Shown piece by piece: positions 1-11,499 of a DNA stretch of 64,000 nucleotides. Each line of letters starts with the position of its first letter. Within the stretch, counting starts at the first letter, position 1. Made by a program: the position numbers and the translations under genes. The stretch comes from Diabrotica undecimpunctata. Lineage: Eukaryota; Arthropoda; Insecta; Coleoptera; Chrysomelidae. The stretch spans positions 133,020,476 through 133,084,475 of the forward strand of contig NC_092806.1 in the NCBI RefSeq assembly GCF_040954645.1, written 5' to 3'. Below the pieces are notes generated by a model. It was given only the letters and a program-made list of their open reading frames with translations. It did no database searches and was not told the DNA's origin.

Positions 1-168
1 AAGAAAGTATAAAAATTTCTTTTTTTTTTTTAATTGATACATTTGAATTTTAAAAATTCTTAAAAAAGGATTAGTTAACATCAAAATGTTTTAGATCTTA
101 CCAGACCTTATCAGTTAGTTGATATATTATGAGCAAAGAGTCACTTACAACTACATAGATATAAAACC

Positions 169-1495
169 CAGCGGCGGCTCGTGGCTTAAAAAAGTGGTGA
201 AGATGAGGAAAACTTGCCTGAGCCAAAAGTAGTTTTGGTACCTACTTCGCGCCCAAATCCCATTAAAAATTCGTTAAAAAAAATGTATAGAGTGTAGGGC
301 GCTAATAACTTGAAAACAGTTTTTTAGGGCACTTATACTAGATACGATTCGTTCTGCTTGCCTGGGGTATTTTAGTTCTGAACCTTGACATTTCATTGAG
401 GGTTTTTTGGGGATTAAAACACCACGCCTGCTAAAACGGGTTGGTGAGTTTCGATTCAGCCGCCCACTCCGAGTCAGATGCTGATTGCAGCCGACCACTC
501 TGGATCAGACGCAGATGTTTAAAATACTGGTTGGTCGACCATGTAAAAGAACATCCCTTTTATCTTCATTTTTAAAATGCCTAAACGGAGTCTCTAATAT
601 ATTACAATCCAACTCATTCATTTAGCCACCATTTAATATAGTCTTCTGGAAGTCATCATACAGGGTAGAGTCGATGGCAAAAAGGGAAAAGGTAGAAACA
701 GGAAATCATGGCTGCGAAATATTCAAGATTGGACAAAAAATATTGTAGACGAATTATTCCACGTTGCAAAAGACAGAGAAACTTTTAGAAATGTGGTCGC
801 CAACCTCCGTTAATGGAGACGGCATAGGAAGAAGAAGAAGTTATTAATTGGATTCATGTCTGTCTAAAATTATTTTTGTCCAAACGAAATCCACGAGAAC
901 ACTTTATATCCAAAATCCGAAACAAACCACAGAGAAATGTATTAATAAAGTGCACTAAACAAATAAAATTAATACTGTGACTAAACTAAACTAATAAATA
1001 CTATACTATACACTATACTATATAAAAAATATCTATATAATAGACTAAATTTCAAAATATTGTCGCTGAGAGAAATTTCCGAAAAATAGGAATACCAAAT
1101 ACACGTCCAACAGTGGGTGAAGACGGATAATGTATTTTTAGACGGAACTGCACTCACCAGTTTTCTCAGCTATCACTAAGCATAGGCTGACGTCACGTTG
1201 CCATGGCAACCGTGAACCCTTATGCAGATGCATTTCGCATTTCAAAAATTATATTCACCTATTCCTGAATCCTACACGGCTAGTGACACAGGTCAGGACT
1301 TGACCGTCAAGTACGTACCGCTAATAAAGCTAGTTGTCTTTTTTAATTTTTAGATTAATTAAAAGAGAATAAATAATTGATTTCAGAATTTAGATATAAT
1401 AATGTTGCTTTCATTTTTTATTTATTTGTCTGAATTTAATTATATTTTTTTGGTGAACCTCACCTTCACCTACTTCACCTGGCCGGCCGCCGCTG
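169..1495. mobile_element. Non-autonomous hAT-type element
   Basis: Both ends read CAGCGGCGGC going inwards, followed by loosely matching GTGAAG-rich stretches. The same 8 bases, ATAAAACC, stand immediately outside at 161-168 and 1496-1503. Ends beginning CAG with an 8-bp target duplication are the mark of the hAT superfamily (established knowledge). The 1.3-kb interior has no transposase frame, so it would have needed an enzyme supplied elsewhere (inference). A LINE 3' end is nested in it at 661-841. Confidence 0.85.
661..841 (+). pseudogene. LINE 3' end: reverse-transcriptase protein C-terminus and GAA-repeat tail
   Basis: One uninterrupted frame from 661 to the stop TAA at 811-813 gives 50 residues. 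It contains a GRNRKSWLRNIQDW motif followed by DELFHVAKDRETFRNVVANLR, the usual C-terminal tail of insect endonuclease/RT non-LTR retrotransposons. After the stop the sequence runs into a GAAGAAGAAG tail at 829-841, the 3' end seen on several LINE pieces in this window. It is a strongly 5'-truncated insertion inside the hAT element; no upstream RT is present. The frame is intact, so the insertion is probably not very old (inference). Confidence 0.75.
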
Positions 1496-1503
1496 ATAAA
1501 ACC

Positions 1504-1935
1504 ATGCTGACGTTGACGTAATGTCGATAATTAAAACTTTTAAATAAAGGAAAATTATATATTATATTTATATGGGGTTAAGCGACAATTGATCGCAATG
1601 AAAATCACCATTGCCAAAGAAGAATGTCGTTTTCTCATGAAATAGTACATAATATCAATGAAAATTGTATTAAAATTAACACAATTGTCTATTGAGTAAC
1701 AACAGATTTACAAAATCCATTTTTTCAAAATATAGACATAAACAAATAAAACAAAGTAAGCAAAAAGTCAATGAATTTGGATTAGCTGACAGATCTTTGC
1801 GATATGACAGAACCGTAAATAACATTTTATGTAATTTTCTGATGTGGTTTGTAGCTTGATCATTTTACGCATAGCAACACAGGGCATGATCCATTATACC
1901 GTTTATTATTAATATTATAATCAGTATTTGTTCGA
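1504..1935. other. No gene seen
   Basis: AT-rich intronic sequence between the hAT element and a LINE fragment. No coding frame, repeat or RNA gene recognised. Confidence 0.6.
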
Positions 1936-1939
1936 GTGC

Positions 1940-2206
1940 TTTATATTGGTATGTTGGTGGGTCAGCTCGATAGAGGTTGAACATATGAGGCGTGGGCACT
2001 GATCCTTGGGGACCTTTGCATAAGATTTTTAATTTACTAAATGATCCCCGCATTAACCCTTGGAAGGTCCTGTTAGATCGCATATTTTCCAGCATAGAGG
2101 TCATCGTTTTGCATTTGGTAGCTATTAGAAACTTGAATTCTAATCCCTCTCTCCATGCAGTGTCGTAGGCAACTGTTAGGTCTACGAATATTGCACCTGT
2201 TTTCAT
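1940..2206 (-). pseudogene. Jockey-like reverse transcriptase fragment
   Basis: Read on the minus strand from 2206 down, the frame opens with KTGAIFVDLTVAYDTAWREGL, the catalytic palm motif A region of jockey-type RTs (the Asp in VDL). It continues through SNRTFQGLM and a PQGSVPTPHMFNLY motif corresponding to the PQGSVLSPLLFNLY block. About 85 residues can be followed; the sequence then decays. No FADD box, endonuclease or gag-like frame is present, so this is a small relic and not an active copy. Confidence 0.7.
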
Positions 2207-2365
2207 ACGTTGCTATATGGTGAAATGGTAACGAAATATCATTCATCTGAGCGAATGGTTTAATTTGAGCTCCATACAACTGTTTATGCTGCAACTGCCA
2301 TGTTGATATCCAGCATTCGATAGAAAACGAAACTTTACGAAAGAAGAAGAATATGGTATATTGAC

Positions 2366-3173
2366 TAAGAGCTCTTGTTAACGACAACGGTCAACGGGTC
2401 GGTTTTGACACCGTCCCGTCGGCCGTTGCGCAGTGTCTTTCAGGTTCTTATGAATGTTTGTTCACGCAACGGCAACCAACACGTTGGTTTTCACCGTCTA
2501 CGTATCCAGTCCCCCTCGGCAAGACGTTCGACGGGACGGTACCGTGAACCCTCAGTGAAACTTTTTAGTTTATGGAAGTGTGTTAACGGCGTTGGGCGAG
2601 CATCCGTTGTTTCAATAAATTTCTTTCTTTGTTGCCGCTAAAATATGGATTTTGATATGAAAATTTTAATAAGTGCGGTAGAAAATCGACCTGTGTTGTG
2701 GGATAAAACCACGGAAAGCTATAAAAATAAACAGCTCATGTATTAATTTAATTTAATCAGCGTTTTAATTTATCATGTACTATTCCTAACAATTTGCGGA
2801 AAGTTTCTTGACCCATTCGGAAGTAATTGAAGAATTTTGTTTCGTCTTTTTTCAATTCTTCGTAAAGTGTATGGAAAGCACCATACTTTTCTCTTTCTAA
2901 CAAAATAGGATGTATCCATATTTTTCTTTTACGCTTCTCCCGTTTCTTCTGCATTTTTTATACAAATAATACGCTAGTATAACTTTTTGCTTTGACGACA
3001 ACATGATATAACATATATTGCGTGCACTTGTTACTTTAAAACTGACGATATTTCGGAGATTTCAGACTGTCAACGGACGCATATCCCTTGAAATTTATGA
3101 ACCGTCGACACGGGTACCCGTTTAGCATCGGCCCGTTACCCGTTGAAAAAACGTTCGTTAACAAGAGCCCTTA
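2366..3173. mobile_element. PIF/Harbinger-type element, internally deleted
   Basis: The ends are inverted repeats: inwards from 2369 and from 3170 both strands read GRGCTCTTGTTAACGA, then AACGGG-rich subterminal sequence. The flanks read TAA on the left and TTA on the right, compatible with the 3-bp TWA target of this superfamily after one substitution, so the duplication is not exact. The minus-strand interior keeps a transposase N-terminal piece (2757-2954). About 0.8 kb in total, far shorter than an autonomous copy. Confidence 0.65.
2757..2954 (-). pseudogene. Harbinger transposase (HARBI1-like) N-terminal fragment
   Basis: 65 residues: a very basic start (KKREKRKRK) followed by IWIHPILLEREKYGAFHTLYEEL and FFNYFRMGQETFRKLL. 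This matches the N-terminal helix region of PIF/Harbinger (HARBI1/ALP1-like) transposases, where W(V/I)HP and the FF.YFRM...F..LL signature recur. The frame ends near 2757, before any of the DDE catalytic residues. It sits in the minus orientation inside the inverted-repeat element at 2366-3173 and is a remnant. Confidence 0.7.
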
Positions 3174-3721
3174 GGCAACGACTTGTTAGACGCTTCCAAA
3201 TAAACTGCTATTCACGTTTTATCCGAATAAAGGATGTTTGCGTAAACACCTTGCTTTTTAAATGTTTAAAACCAAATACTGTAAAAAACGTGCATGACAA
3301 TGTCATGTTAACGTAGCCTATAGTCCTTTTCCATCATATTGATAGCACATTATGTATGCAAATCCTCAACAGGTCAAAAAACCATAGACGTCACCCTATA
3401 CTTGTTTTGAAATAAATAAAAAAAATTTAATATTTTAAGATGCCGTCAACAATTCATTATCTTTTAAAAAATCTTCTGTAAAATAAGTGTCCACTAATCT
3501 CACTATACGTTTTTTGTGCGTAAAAAACGTCAGTATATATGCCATACGATTATTGTTAATTATACACGAGAGAATTCAATGTTTCACGAAATAAATTAAT
3601 GTAAACAGTAATTTAAAGGTGATTATTGTTTTCTATACAAGTTAACGCCTGACACAAAAAGAATACCTTCTTTGAACGATTACTTGGAATTACTGATAAG
3701 GCTTCACTAAGGATAGTTTAA

Positions 3722-6104
3722 CCCATTTGAGCCTACCGTCCTTTATAAAGGCCAGAAGGTTTCTTCTAGTACATTATAAATTTAAACTTTTCAAATGTAG
3801 ATGCCGTATTAGTTTTACAATCCTAAATTATCATATTACCCATGGAATCTTATTATGAATCATTTAGTAAATAATTTCCAGTGTGTTAGGAAGTTTTTGT
3901 GTAGGAGTGATTTCAGCTACTTGAAATGGATAAAGCTAGGTAAGCTATTTCTGTTGTGTTTATAATTAGTGATGTCGGATCGTGATAAAATATAAAGTTT
4001 AGAGATGAAATAATTATTTAACGCTTATACAAAAGAATTTTTGTCGGTAATAATATCATAACACGTGCTCAAAGTATCATGTTCTTTTAAAAGGCCAGTA
4101 GGACAATCAGCGTCTATAGTGTTCTGTATTACTAATAAATGTTTTTTTTATTTTTCTCAGTCGTTCGTACTGGAAAAAGCCCCTTACGCTAGCGGAGCTA
4201 CTTGAAGAAATAGAAAAAGAAGATATTGACGTTCCAGATAGCATTGCAATTTTGCCTCCTGAAAATGCTAACGATGACGTTACCGATGAGGATTCGGGTG
4301 AAGAAGATAATGTTGATATTGAGAATTTACCTGGATATCAACTTAGGGCAGAGTGTCAAGTTAATCTACCAAATCAATCTGATTCAGATAATGATAAGTC
4401 ATTAGCAGACTTTGTTGAACACAAACCTAAGAAATTTAAAAAATTCAAGTACTCAAAACGAGATTTACAATCGAATTTCTCTACATGGATTCCAATTCAA
4501 TCCGTAAACAATCGGCGTTCACCAGCAACGATATTTAAATTGTTTATGGTTGATATATTTAAGCAAATTACGGAATATAGTAATACATATGCCCAACAAA
4601 AAAATTCTGTAGGTGATATATCTACGGATGAAATGTTCTGCTTCATTGGTATATTACTGCTTAGTGGTTATTGCTCTGTTGCTAGAAGAAAAATGTATTG
4701 GCAAAATTCTGATGATACAAATAATAAAGTAGTTTGTTCAGCTATATCCAGAGATCGATTTCAATATATTCTGACAAACATTCACTGCAATGATAACACC
4801 CAACTGGATAAGCAAGATAAGTTCTCTAAAATGAGACCAATCTTCGAATCTCTGAACAAAAAATTCTTCGAATATGCTCCAATAGAAGAAAACCACAGAA
4901 TATATGAAGCTATGGTGCCCCATTTTGGACGCCATAGTTGCAAACAATTCATCCGTGGAAAGCCCATTCGCTGGGGCTACAAGTTTTGGGTTGGAGCAAC
5001 AAGACTTGGATATATCATTTATTTTGATCCATATCAGGGAGCATCTTCAACTCTACCACCAACATATAGTCATTTAGTTTTAGGGTCAAGTGTTGTTCTC
5101 AAATACGCCGATTACAGAAGATGCCATTTGCGCCATTTCATTTTTTTTTTGATAACTACTTCACATTTTTGTCTCTCATAAAAGAATTGAAGTTCAGAAA
5201 CATAAAAGGTACAGGTACCATAAGAGTAAATAGAATTCAAGAATGTCCCCTAAAAACAATAAAAGAGATGAAAAACTGGAGAGAGGTGCTTTTGATTATT
5301 CCATGGTAGACGATGATAGTATAATATGTAATTGGAACGATAATAGTGTCGTTACTTTTTTATCGAACGTGTCTTCAGTTTTCCCTCTAAATAAAGTAAA
5401 ACGATTTTCACAATCCGAGAAGAAGCATATATACATAAATCAACCTAAGCCCATACAGCTGTACAACGAAAACATGGGTGGAGTTGACTGAAGCGACCAG
5501 AATATTGCTCAGTATCGAACAACTGTACGAGGAAAAAAGTGGTATTTTCCTTTGATATCCCTTTGTGTCGATATGGCAGTTCAGAATGCATACCACTTTA
5601 AAAAACAGGATGGCGGAAAACTTGACCAGTTAGAATTCCGAAGGGCTATTGCAGTTGAGCTGTTAGAAACGCACAAGCGAACCACCAAAAGGGGACCTTC
5701 AAAAGCGCCAAGCAATCAACGGGAACACTTACGTTATGATAGGTTGGATCATTTAGTAACCTATCAAGAACAGCAACGAAGATGCGCACACTGCCATAAA
5801 AAGGCAAATTTTATTTGTCATAAGTGTAATGTTGTCCTTCATCCTAAAGAATGCTTTTATAATTATCACACTCAATGAATATAAATTGTACTTGTGCTAA
5901 TAAATAAATATTTTTGGAAAAAAAATTTTTTTCATTTAAAGTAACTTATAGTTCTACTGTCCTTTTAAAAGAACACCAAATTGTGGCCAATCTGAAGGTC
6001 GGATATTTTTTTGTTTATTTTTTCCTGACTTTTGAAGCCTTTTTAATCACTACTCAATGTATACATTCAGGTTTAAACAAAAAAAAGTTTCAGGACTAAA
6101 TGGG
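3722..6104 (+). mobile_element. Complete piggyBac-type element (decayed)
   Basis: Inverted ends CCCATTTGAGCC (3722 on) and, on the other strand, CCCATTTAGTCC (6104 back) are flanked by TTAA at 3718-3721 and 6105-6108. TTAA duplication is diagnostic for piggyBac. Length 2.38 kb is typical of an autonomous copy. It lies inside the DD82E element and so inserted later. Its transposase (3926-5878) has lost the first catalytic Asp and carries two frameshifts and a stop. Confidence 0.9.
3926..5878 (+). pseudogene. piggyBac transposase pseudogene (PGBD3-like)
   Basis: The likely start is ATG at 3926. Four codons and two bases later a GTAAGC donor (3940) pairs with a TTTCTCAG acceptor (exon from 4161), a 221-bp intron. 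The joined frame continues LTLAELLEEIEKED and then PPENANDDVTDEDSGEED, the acidic N-terminus of PGBD3-like proteins. Also visible are RGKPIRWGYKFW, YFDPYQG, DNYFTF (second catalytic Asp), NWNDNSVVTF and NMGGVD (third Asp). A zinc-binding tail, CAHCHKKANFICHKCN, precedes the TGA at 5876-5878. Damage: the first catalytic Asp is Tyr (TAT at 4903-4905), the frame shifts near 5120-5150 and 5255-5280, and TGA at 5489-5491 follows MGGVD. It should not be functional. Confidence 0.88.
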
Positions 6105-6252
6105 TTAAGTAGTTTTTATGCCACATTACAGCTTATGCCAATATAATAAATTAGAAATTGTTTGCATCTTCTATTTAGTTTGTAGATGTACATTGTTCAT
6201 GTCTTACCTACCTACGTTTTTGGTGTCGATATTTTGTTATTTGCATTTAAAA

Positions 6253-7619
6253 ATGACGTCGACAACAGGTTTTATCCCGGTTAAGTGTAGTTTTAAAGGT
6301 GCCTTCAGTCTAAGAGAGAAAAACATAATATTAAATGTACACGATACACTTGTACATCAACGCCCTATAAGTAATGTTCCTGAAATCGTTAACATGTGTT
6401 CAAATATGACAGGGGTTGGAGAAGCAACAATTTATAGATTCCTAAAAGAAAGAAAAAGGTGAACTGTTTCATCTCCCAAGAAGAGTGGAGGGAGTAAACC
6501 CTTGGAAATTGAAGAAATACATAAAAACATGATAAGACGCAGCGTCCACTCATTTTTTTTTAACAAAGATTTTCCAACATTGGACAAAATCCAAACATTA
6601 ATTAGAGAAAACGAAGAGTTACCAATCATAAGCAACAAGAAATTATGGGGACTATTGAGAGAGATGGAATTTCGTTGGCAAAAGAATAGAAGAAAATCCG
6701 TTTTAATTGAAAAAGATTACATTGTATGTTGGAGACGAGAGTATTTAAGAACTATTAAAAAGTACCGAGAAGAAGGGAAAACAATTTTTTATTTGGACGA
6801 GACTTGGCTAAATGAAGGTCATACTGTACCATATCTATGGGTTGATACAAATGTGAAAAGTTCCCGTAGGCATTCATCGAAGGTGTATCTACTGGAATAA
6901 ACAATATTCCCGTTGGAAAAGAACGCAGACTCATAATAACCCATATTGGAAACGAATACGGTTTTGTCAATGGTGGATTATTAAGTTTTGCCTCAAAATC
7001 AACCAAAGATTACCACGAGGAAATGACTGCTGACGTTTTTGAAGAATATTTTGAGCAAATGTTGGATTTAATTCCAAAAAATTCTTTCATAGTCATGGAT
7101 AAAGCTAGTTACCATTCAAGACTAGCAGAAAAATTGCCACCAACGGCATGGAAAAAAGGAGAGATAATCGAATGGTTGGATAAATAAGCAATTGAGTACA
7201 AGGAGAATTCGACAAAAAAGGAATTATTACCTATTGTAAGGCAACATAAAGCAGCTTATAAAAAATATATAATTGATGAAATGGCATTAAACCGTGATGT
7301 AATTATTTTACGTTTACCCCCATACCACTGTGATCTAAATCCGATAGAAAATATATGGTCTCAAGTAAAGGGTGAAGTCGGACGCAACAACAAAACTTTT
7401 AAATTAGAAGACTTACAACAATTATTAGAACATTCCTTATCAAAAGTAACTCCAAAAAATTTGAAAAATGCTGTTAGTCATGCTCACAAGGAAGAAAATA
7501 AAATGTGGAATTTGGATAATATGACTGATGCAATGCTGGAACCGGTAATAATTAACATTGGAGTTGAAGATTCCTTAGATTCTGAAGAAAGCAGTGAATC
7601 TGAAATGGAATTTGATTAA
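6253..7619 (+). pseudogene. DDE transposase pseudogene with about 82-residue D-E spacing
   Basis: ATG at 6253 opens a frame with a helix-turn-helix-like part (VPEIVNMCSNMTGVGEATIYRFLKE), then FYLDETWLNEGHT (first Asp), VMDKASYHS (second Asp) and PPYHCDLNPIENIWSQVK (Glu). Counting codons from the second Asp to the Glu gives 82 intervening residues, against 34-41 in ordinary Tc1/mariner enzymes. This agrees with a reported IS630-Tc1-mariner branch called Sailor (DD82E), named from memory. Damage: TGA at 6460-6462, a one-base frameshift near 6870 and TAA at 7185-7187. The acidic C-terminus ends at 7619. Confidence 0.8.
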
Positions 7620-7962
7620 AATAATATTCATTTTTTTACAAATCGGCCCCTGTTACGGCCACAAATTATTTTATATATAACCAATAAAATAAACATCTTA
7701 CATTTCTTGCAAATTCATTAGTACCTGTTAATCTCCATCACTCCGACACTGGCAACTTTATTTAGGGATTAGTAACCCTCAAAACTATTGTATTCTATTC
7801 TGCTTCAACCTTTATACCTGGTGGTCATACTCAATTTAAAATTGTTTTCCTAAATACTTCTGTAAACTTGTTAACAAATATATATTTTTCATTGAGTCAC
7901 CCGTATCAACAGTTAAGAGATTTGCATACATAATGTGCTATCAATATGATGGAAATGTACTA

Positions 7963-8069
7963 TAACTCAACATGACATTAATCTACAAATTATACCTATT
8001 GGTATACTGAGTGGACTTGGATAAAATTAAACTACTAGTATTTTATAAAAAGTTAACTAAATTATTTAC
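7963..8069. other. TBL2 intron, downstream of the last exon in view
   Basis: Short AT-rich stretch between the DD82E element and the splice donor of the 8070-8261 exon. From here to position 1 the intron contains only transposons; no further TBL2 exon was found. Confidence 0.6.
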
Positions 8070-8261
8070 CTTTAGTATCATAAAGATGCCACGATCCGTC
8101 CTTTGAAACAGTGGCCATGTGCGATGAATCCACATCGAAGCCAACATCGTAAACACCGGAAGTATGTCCCCCCAAAGTAAGCTCTTTGATCGGTTTGACT
8201 TCTTGAAATTCGCCAGATTTATTAAAGAACACCTCCCACACCTTGGCTTCGGGACTAAAAC
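8070..8261 (-). CDS. TBL2: TBL2 internal exon (WD-repeat region, third exon in view)
   Basis: Minus-strand exon of 192 bp with an acceptor TTTATAG just above 8261 and a GTAAAT donor just below 8070. It begins with the last two bases of a Gly codon completed from the upstream exon and ends one base into a codon. It encodes FSPEAKVWEVFFNKSGEFQ and GGHTSGVYDVGFDVDSSHMATVSKDGSWHLYDTK. This aligns with the vertebrate TBL2 stretch around KVWEVCFGKKGEFQEV and MASVSKDGTWKLWDT (from memory). TBL2 is an ER-associated WD40 protein linked to PERK signalling. No stop or frameshift is present. The next exon would lie below position 1. Confidence 0.9.
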
Positions 8262-8592
8262 CTATAAATAATATATTTATGAGTGTACATACAAGTATTT
8301 GAAATATAAACAATTTTCTAGCAGTTGAAACAGATGTATGTAGAGCCTTGGTTAATTCCACCGAAAATAAATAAGTCAACAAGAGTTACATATTCAACAA
8401 AGATGTACTTATACTTGTTTAAATGGAGCGAAATAATATCACCTGTAGTTCCTATATTATTATCTACGTATAGGCCAGTAAAGGAAAAACAACTTAAAAA
8501 AACCTTTTGCATAATAACTTTCCTGAAATATCGCACAATAAAGTTCAATTCAGGCGAAAAAGTGTTCAAATTTTTTAAACAACTTTTTTTAA

Positions 8593-9934
8593 CCCTCGTA
8601 AGCAGGTACAGGGAGCATCTCAGATCTTATTTTTCTCGCCTATCTTTTTTAATAATTTTTTTTTTATTTTTATTTATATTTTTATTCGCGTTAAATTCAA
8701 TTCTGAACGCATTTCACCCATTCAGCATTTAAACTCATTGTGTTTACGTGATTTTTTAATAAACTGAATGTGGGCTGCAAATGCATACCACGATTTGTGG
8801 AAGGAACATTTTAAAAATAAAGTTGGTGAAGAAAAAGATGCCTATAAACCTGAATGATACTTCTTTATAACAATACATAAGAATACATAAGGAAATATTG
8901 ACGAAGTGGACAAAATGGCACAGCAATACACAACACAACGCCAAACACGTAGATGGCACATGGTAATGTTTCATCACCTATTAGATATTTCAACCATAAG
9001 CTCACAATTTGGAAAATAAAAAATCCAAATTACGATGGATAAAACTTAGAGGTCGCTGGTTAAATGAATTTAGAAATAATAATGGAGAAAAATGCAATAT
9101 TTTGACTGTAAATAAAAGTAGCGAAAATAGCAACTATAATTGTGAATAAATTACGAGAATTAACGGGCTTTAACTCATATTGTTATCTGTACAAAGAACT
9201 AGACTTGCCTTTTGAAATATTGATGTATTTGTAGCCAGTGGAATATCGTTGTTACCACGTCTAAAACTAGGTGCGTTTCGTTCGCTGTCTAGCGATGAAG
9301 TTTTTTTGACATGGTCAGAAAGAACCCTCTGACCGTTAGGTGGTTCATGGGATAAGTGCATCCCATAAATCAGCACTATTGTAATGCGCTTTGATTTGCG
9401 ACACCAAATAACAAAAGAAAAAGTCAAATTCTCTGAACAGACTAAATGTGTTTAAGCCAGTTTATCAATGAGATTTTACTGAATAACAGGAAACAATATA
9501 TTTTAAAGCAAATAAATTAGAACATACCATTAAATTAGATCATAGTATAGCGCAGCAAAAGAAGGTAAAAAAAATGTAAAACATGAAAAATAAATACTAA
9601 ATACTTTCACTTTTCACAAACAGCTGAATTGGACGGACGTTTCTGACGTTCCACCTGGAGCTAACATAGCTTCGAGACAAGGTCGGTGTTACTTATGCCA
9701 GAGAAAAAAAAAGACCGAAAGTTCCGGCATTACTGTATTGTGTGTAAAAAATTTGTGTTGCTCACTCTGAAAAATTTGATATGTTCGTTTTGTAACGATA
9801 ATTATTTTTTTTAATGAAGAAATAAGTACTTCCCCGACGTTTATACATATAAAAAAAAAATGGATATACGGATGGGCTGCAAATGCACCCCGCAAAGTTG
9901 TTTACGTATGAATCTAGGCACCGTCTTACGAGGG
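8593..9934 (+). mobile_element. Internally deleted piggyBac-type element
   Basis: TTAA at 8589-8592 and 9935-9938 flanks inverted ends: CCCTCGTAAG at 8593 and the complement of CCCTCGTAAG ending at 9934. At 1.34 kb it is about half the usual length. A GGGCTGCAAATGCA motif occurs near both ends in the same orientation (8770 and 9876). Only the C-terminal zinc-binding piece of a transposase survives (9624-9770). The ends differ from those of the 3722-6104 copy, so this is a separate family. Confidence 0.8.
9624..9770 (+). pseudogene. piggyBac transposase C-terminal fragment (zinc-binding tail)
   Basis: 49 codons ending at TGA 9768-9770, containing GRCYLCQRKKKTESSGITVLC and VKNLCC, i.e. C-x2-C followed by C and CC. 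This is the cysteine-rich tail closing many piggyBac transposases. Its position near the right end of a TTAA-flanked element supports the reading. The rest of the enzyme, including all three catalytic Asp residues, is missing. Confidence 0.6.
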
Positions 9935-9938
9935 TTAA

Positions 9939-11495
9939 ACAAATTGTAACAATAAATTTTTTCGGTTCGGATCTTTTTTTTTTATTTTTTGGACCATTAT
10001 GAACAAAAAAGGAATTTTGTGAGGTTTCCGTAAAATTGATCGTTTTCGAAAAACTTATAATATCGATAAGATTTGTACTAATATCCTTAATTTCTTGAGA
10101 GCCTGAAGATGTTGTAAAAGTTTGTAAACAGCTAAAGCGGTAGCCCATTCTTTTTTCAAGTTTAATAAAACCTGTTACAGATAGTTAGTAGAAGACTTAT
10201 TTCTTCAGCATTCATGAATATGTGCTCACACCTGCAAACCTTTCATCATTTAAATGACTAATCGTTCTTCTGGAAGTTGGTTTGATCATTCCATTTACAT
10301 CACTTTTTTGATAAAGTTTCTTCTATTTTACTAAGGATCAATAATCTCTGACTGTCCATTTTTAGCTGCGGAAAGAGATGGTGGTATTCCCCAAATTCCC
10401 ACCGTTCACGATTAATTTCATGCACGGGGAATCTTCCCACTATGTACAATTTTTAAGTGGACATTTTCTAATAAAAATATTTCATCTTCAGTTTTGGAAT
10501 CCAACGACATCTTTCACCACGAAAAGATTTGAACAAACTGATGCTGATATCCAGCTTTTTACTTGTTTACAGGCAAGCGCTGAAAATAAGCGCTGGTGAG
10601 CACCAGCAAGCAGTGCGCCGGTTGGCCGGGGTTCTACGTGTTTCTACCCTAACTTCACAAAAATTCTAAAAATCGAATCCCTTACAGCGAAGCCTAGAAT
10701 ATAAAACTAGTAAAAAAAACAGGAAAGATAATGAAGTGAAATCAGCGAAAACAAAGATAGCAAACAATCAATGCCCTATGCTACATCTCGCAAAACAGAT
10801 CTATTAACAACCGCCTAAAAAATAGGAGCAGTTAACAAATAGCATTACTTAACCAAATGATAATACTCGGTAATGGCATTAATAAAATGAATGTTTACAG
10901 CGAAATTAAGCGGCCGTAACTATTAGGATATTTAATAGATCTTTTTTCAAATGTTAACTTATGTACTGCGTTGGTGTGACTTATAGTTCTTGTCGAAACC
11001 TATTACTTCTATACCTCAAGATTTTGTATCAAACTGCTATTTAACCCTATTATGTTCTGCGAAGTTCTGTGCTGAAAGTTCACCTGTAGAACCCGGAGTT
11101 CGACTATTGGGATCTATTTGGGATCTATATTGGATCTATCTAAACTCTGAAACCGAAAGTCGCCTTTCTGCTTGTTTCCTTCATATTTTTAGTTGAGGAA
11201 TCAAGAGTCATTCGTTTTGAGTTTTCTTCTTGGCAATATTTTTTGAATCGGTTATATTCTATTCCTATGAATCGGAAGTTCATGCTATGACCTGCCAAGG
11301 CTATAATGCTCCAGAGTACTTCAGCTCTCTGGAACATCGCTTCGTTACCGACAAAGCCGCAGTCCTTACCTTATGTCATATTCTCAGTTGATTCAGTCTT
11401 TATGTGGCTAATAACTATTCACAATTGGATCTGAACGTTAGAACCTTGTTTAAGATTGCGCTTCTTCAAGGAGGGGCTGCTCCCTTTTTTGTCAG
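9939..11495. other. No gene seen
   Basis: About 1.5 kb of AT-rich intronic sequence. A 73-codon plus-strand frame at 10378 and a 68-codon frame at 10990 match nothing I know and look like chance. No terminal repeats were recognised. Confidence 0.5.
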
Positions 11496-11499
11496 AACT

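Larger units (their letters stand above)
3321..7962 (+). mobile_element. IS630/Tc1-like (DD82E type) element carrying a nested piggyBac
   Basis: Inverted ends of about 44 bp: TAGTCCTTTTCCATCATATT at 3321 inwards, and its near-identical complement ending at 7962. Both continue through GATAGCACATTATGTATGCA. TA stands directly outside each end (3319-3320 and 7963-7964), the target used by the Tc1/mariner group. Subtracting the piggyBac insertion leaves about 2.25 kb, a plausible length for one complete transposon. The transposase relic is at 6253-7619 on the plus strand. Confidence 0.8.

Noticed and set aside
1..8069. Possible next TBL2 exon
   Set aside because: No minus-strand frame with WD-repeat features and splice sites was found. 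The frames there are transposase shadows or chance.
8325..8732. 135-codon plus-strand frame
   Set aside because: Composition follows the AT-rich intron, it runs across the left TTAA end of a piggyBac, and shows no known domain.
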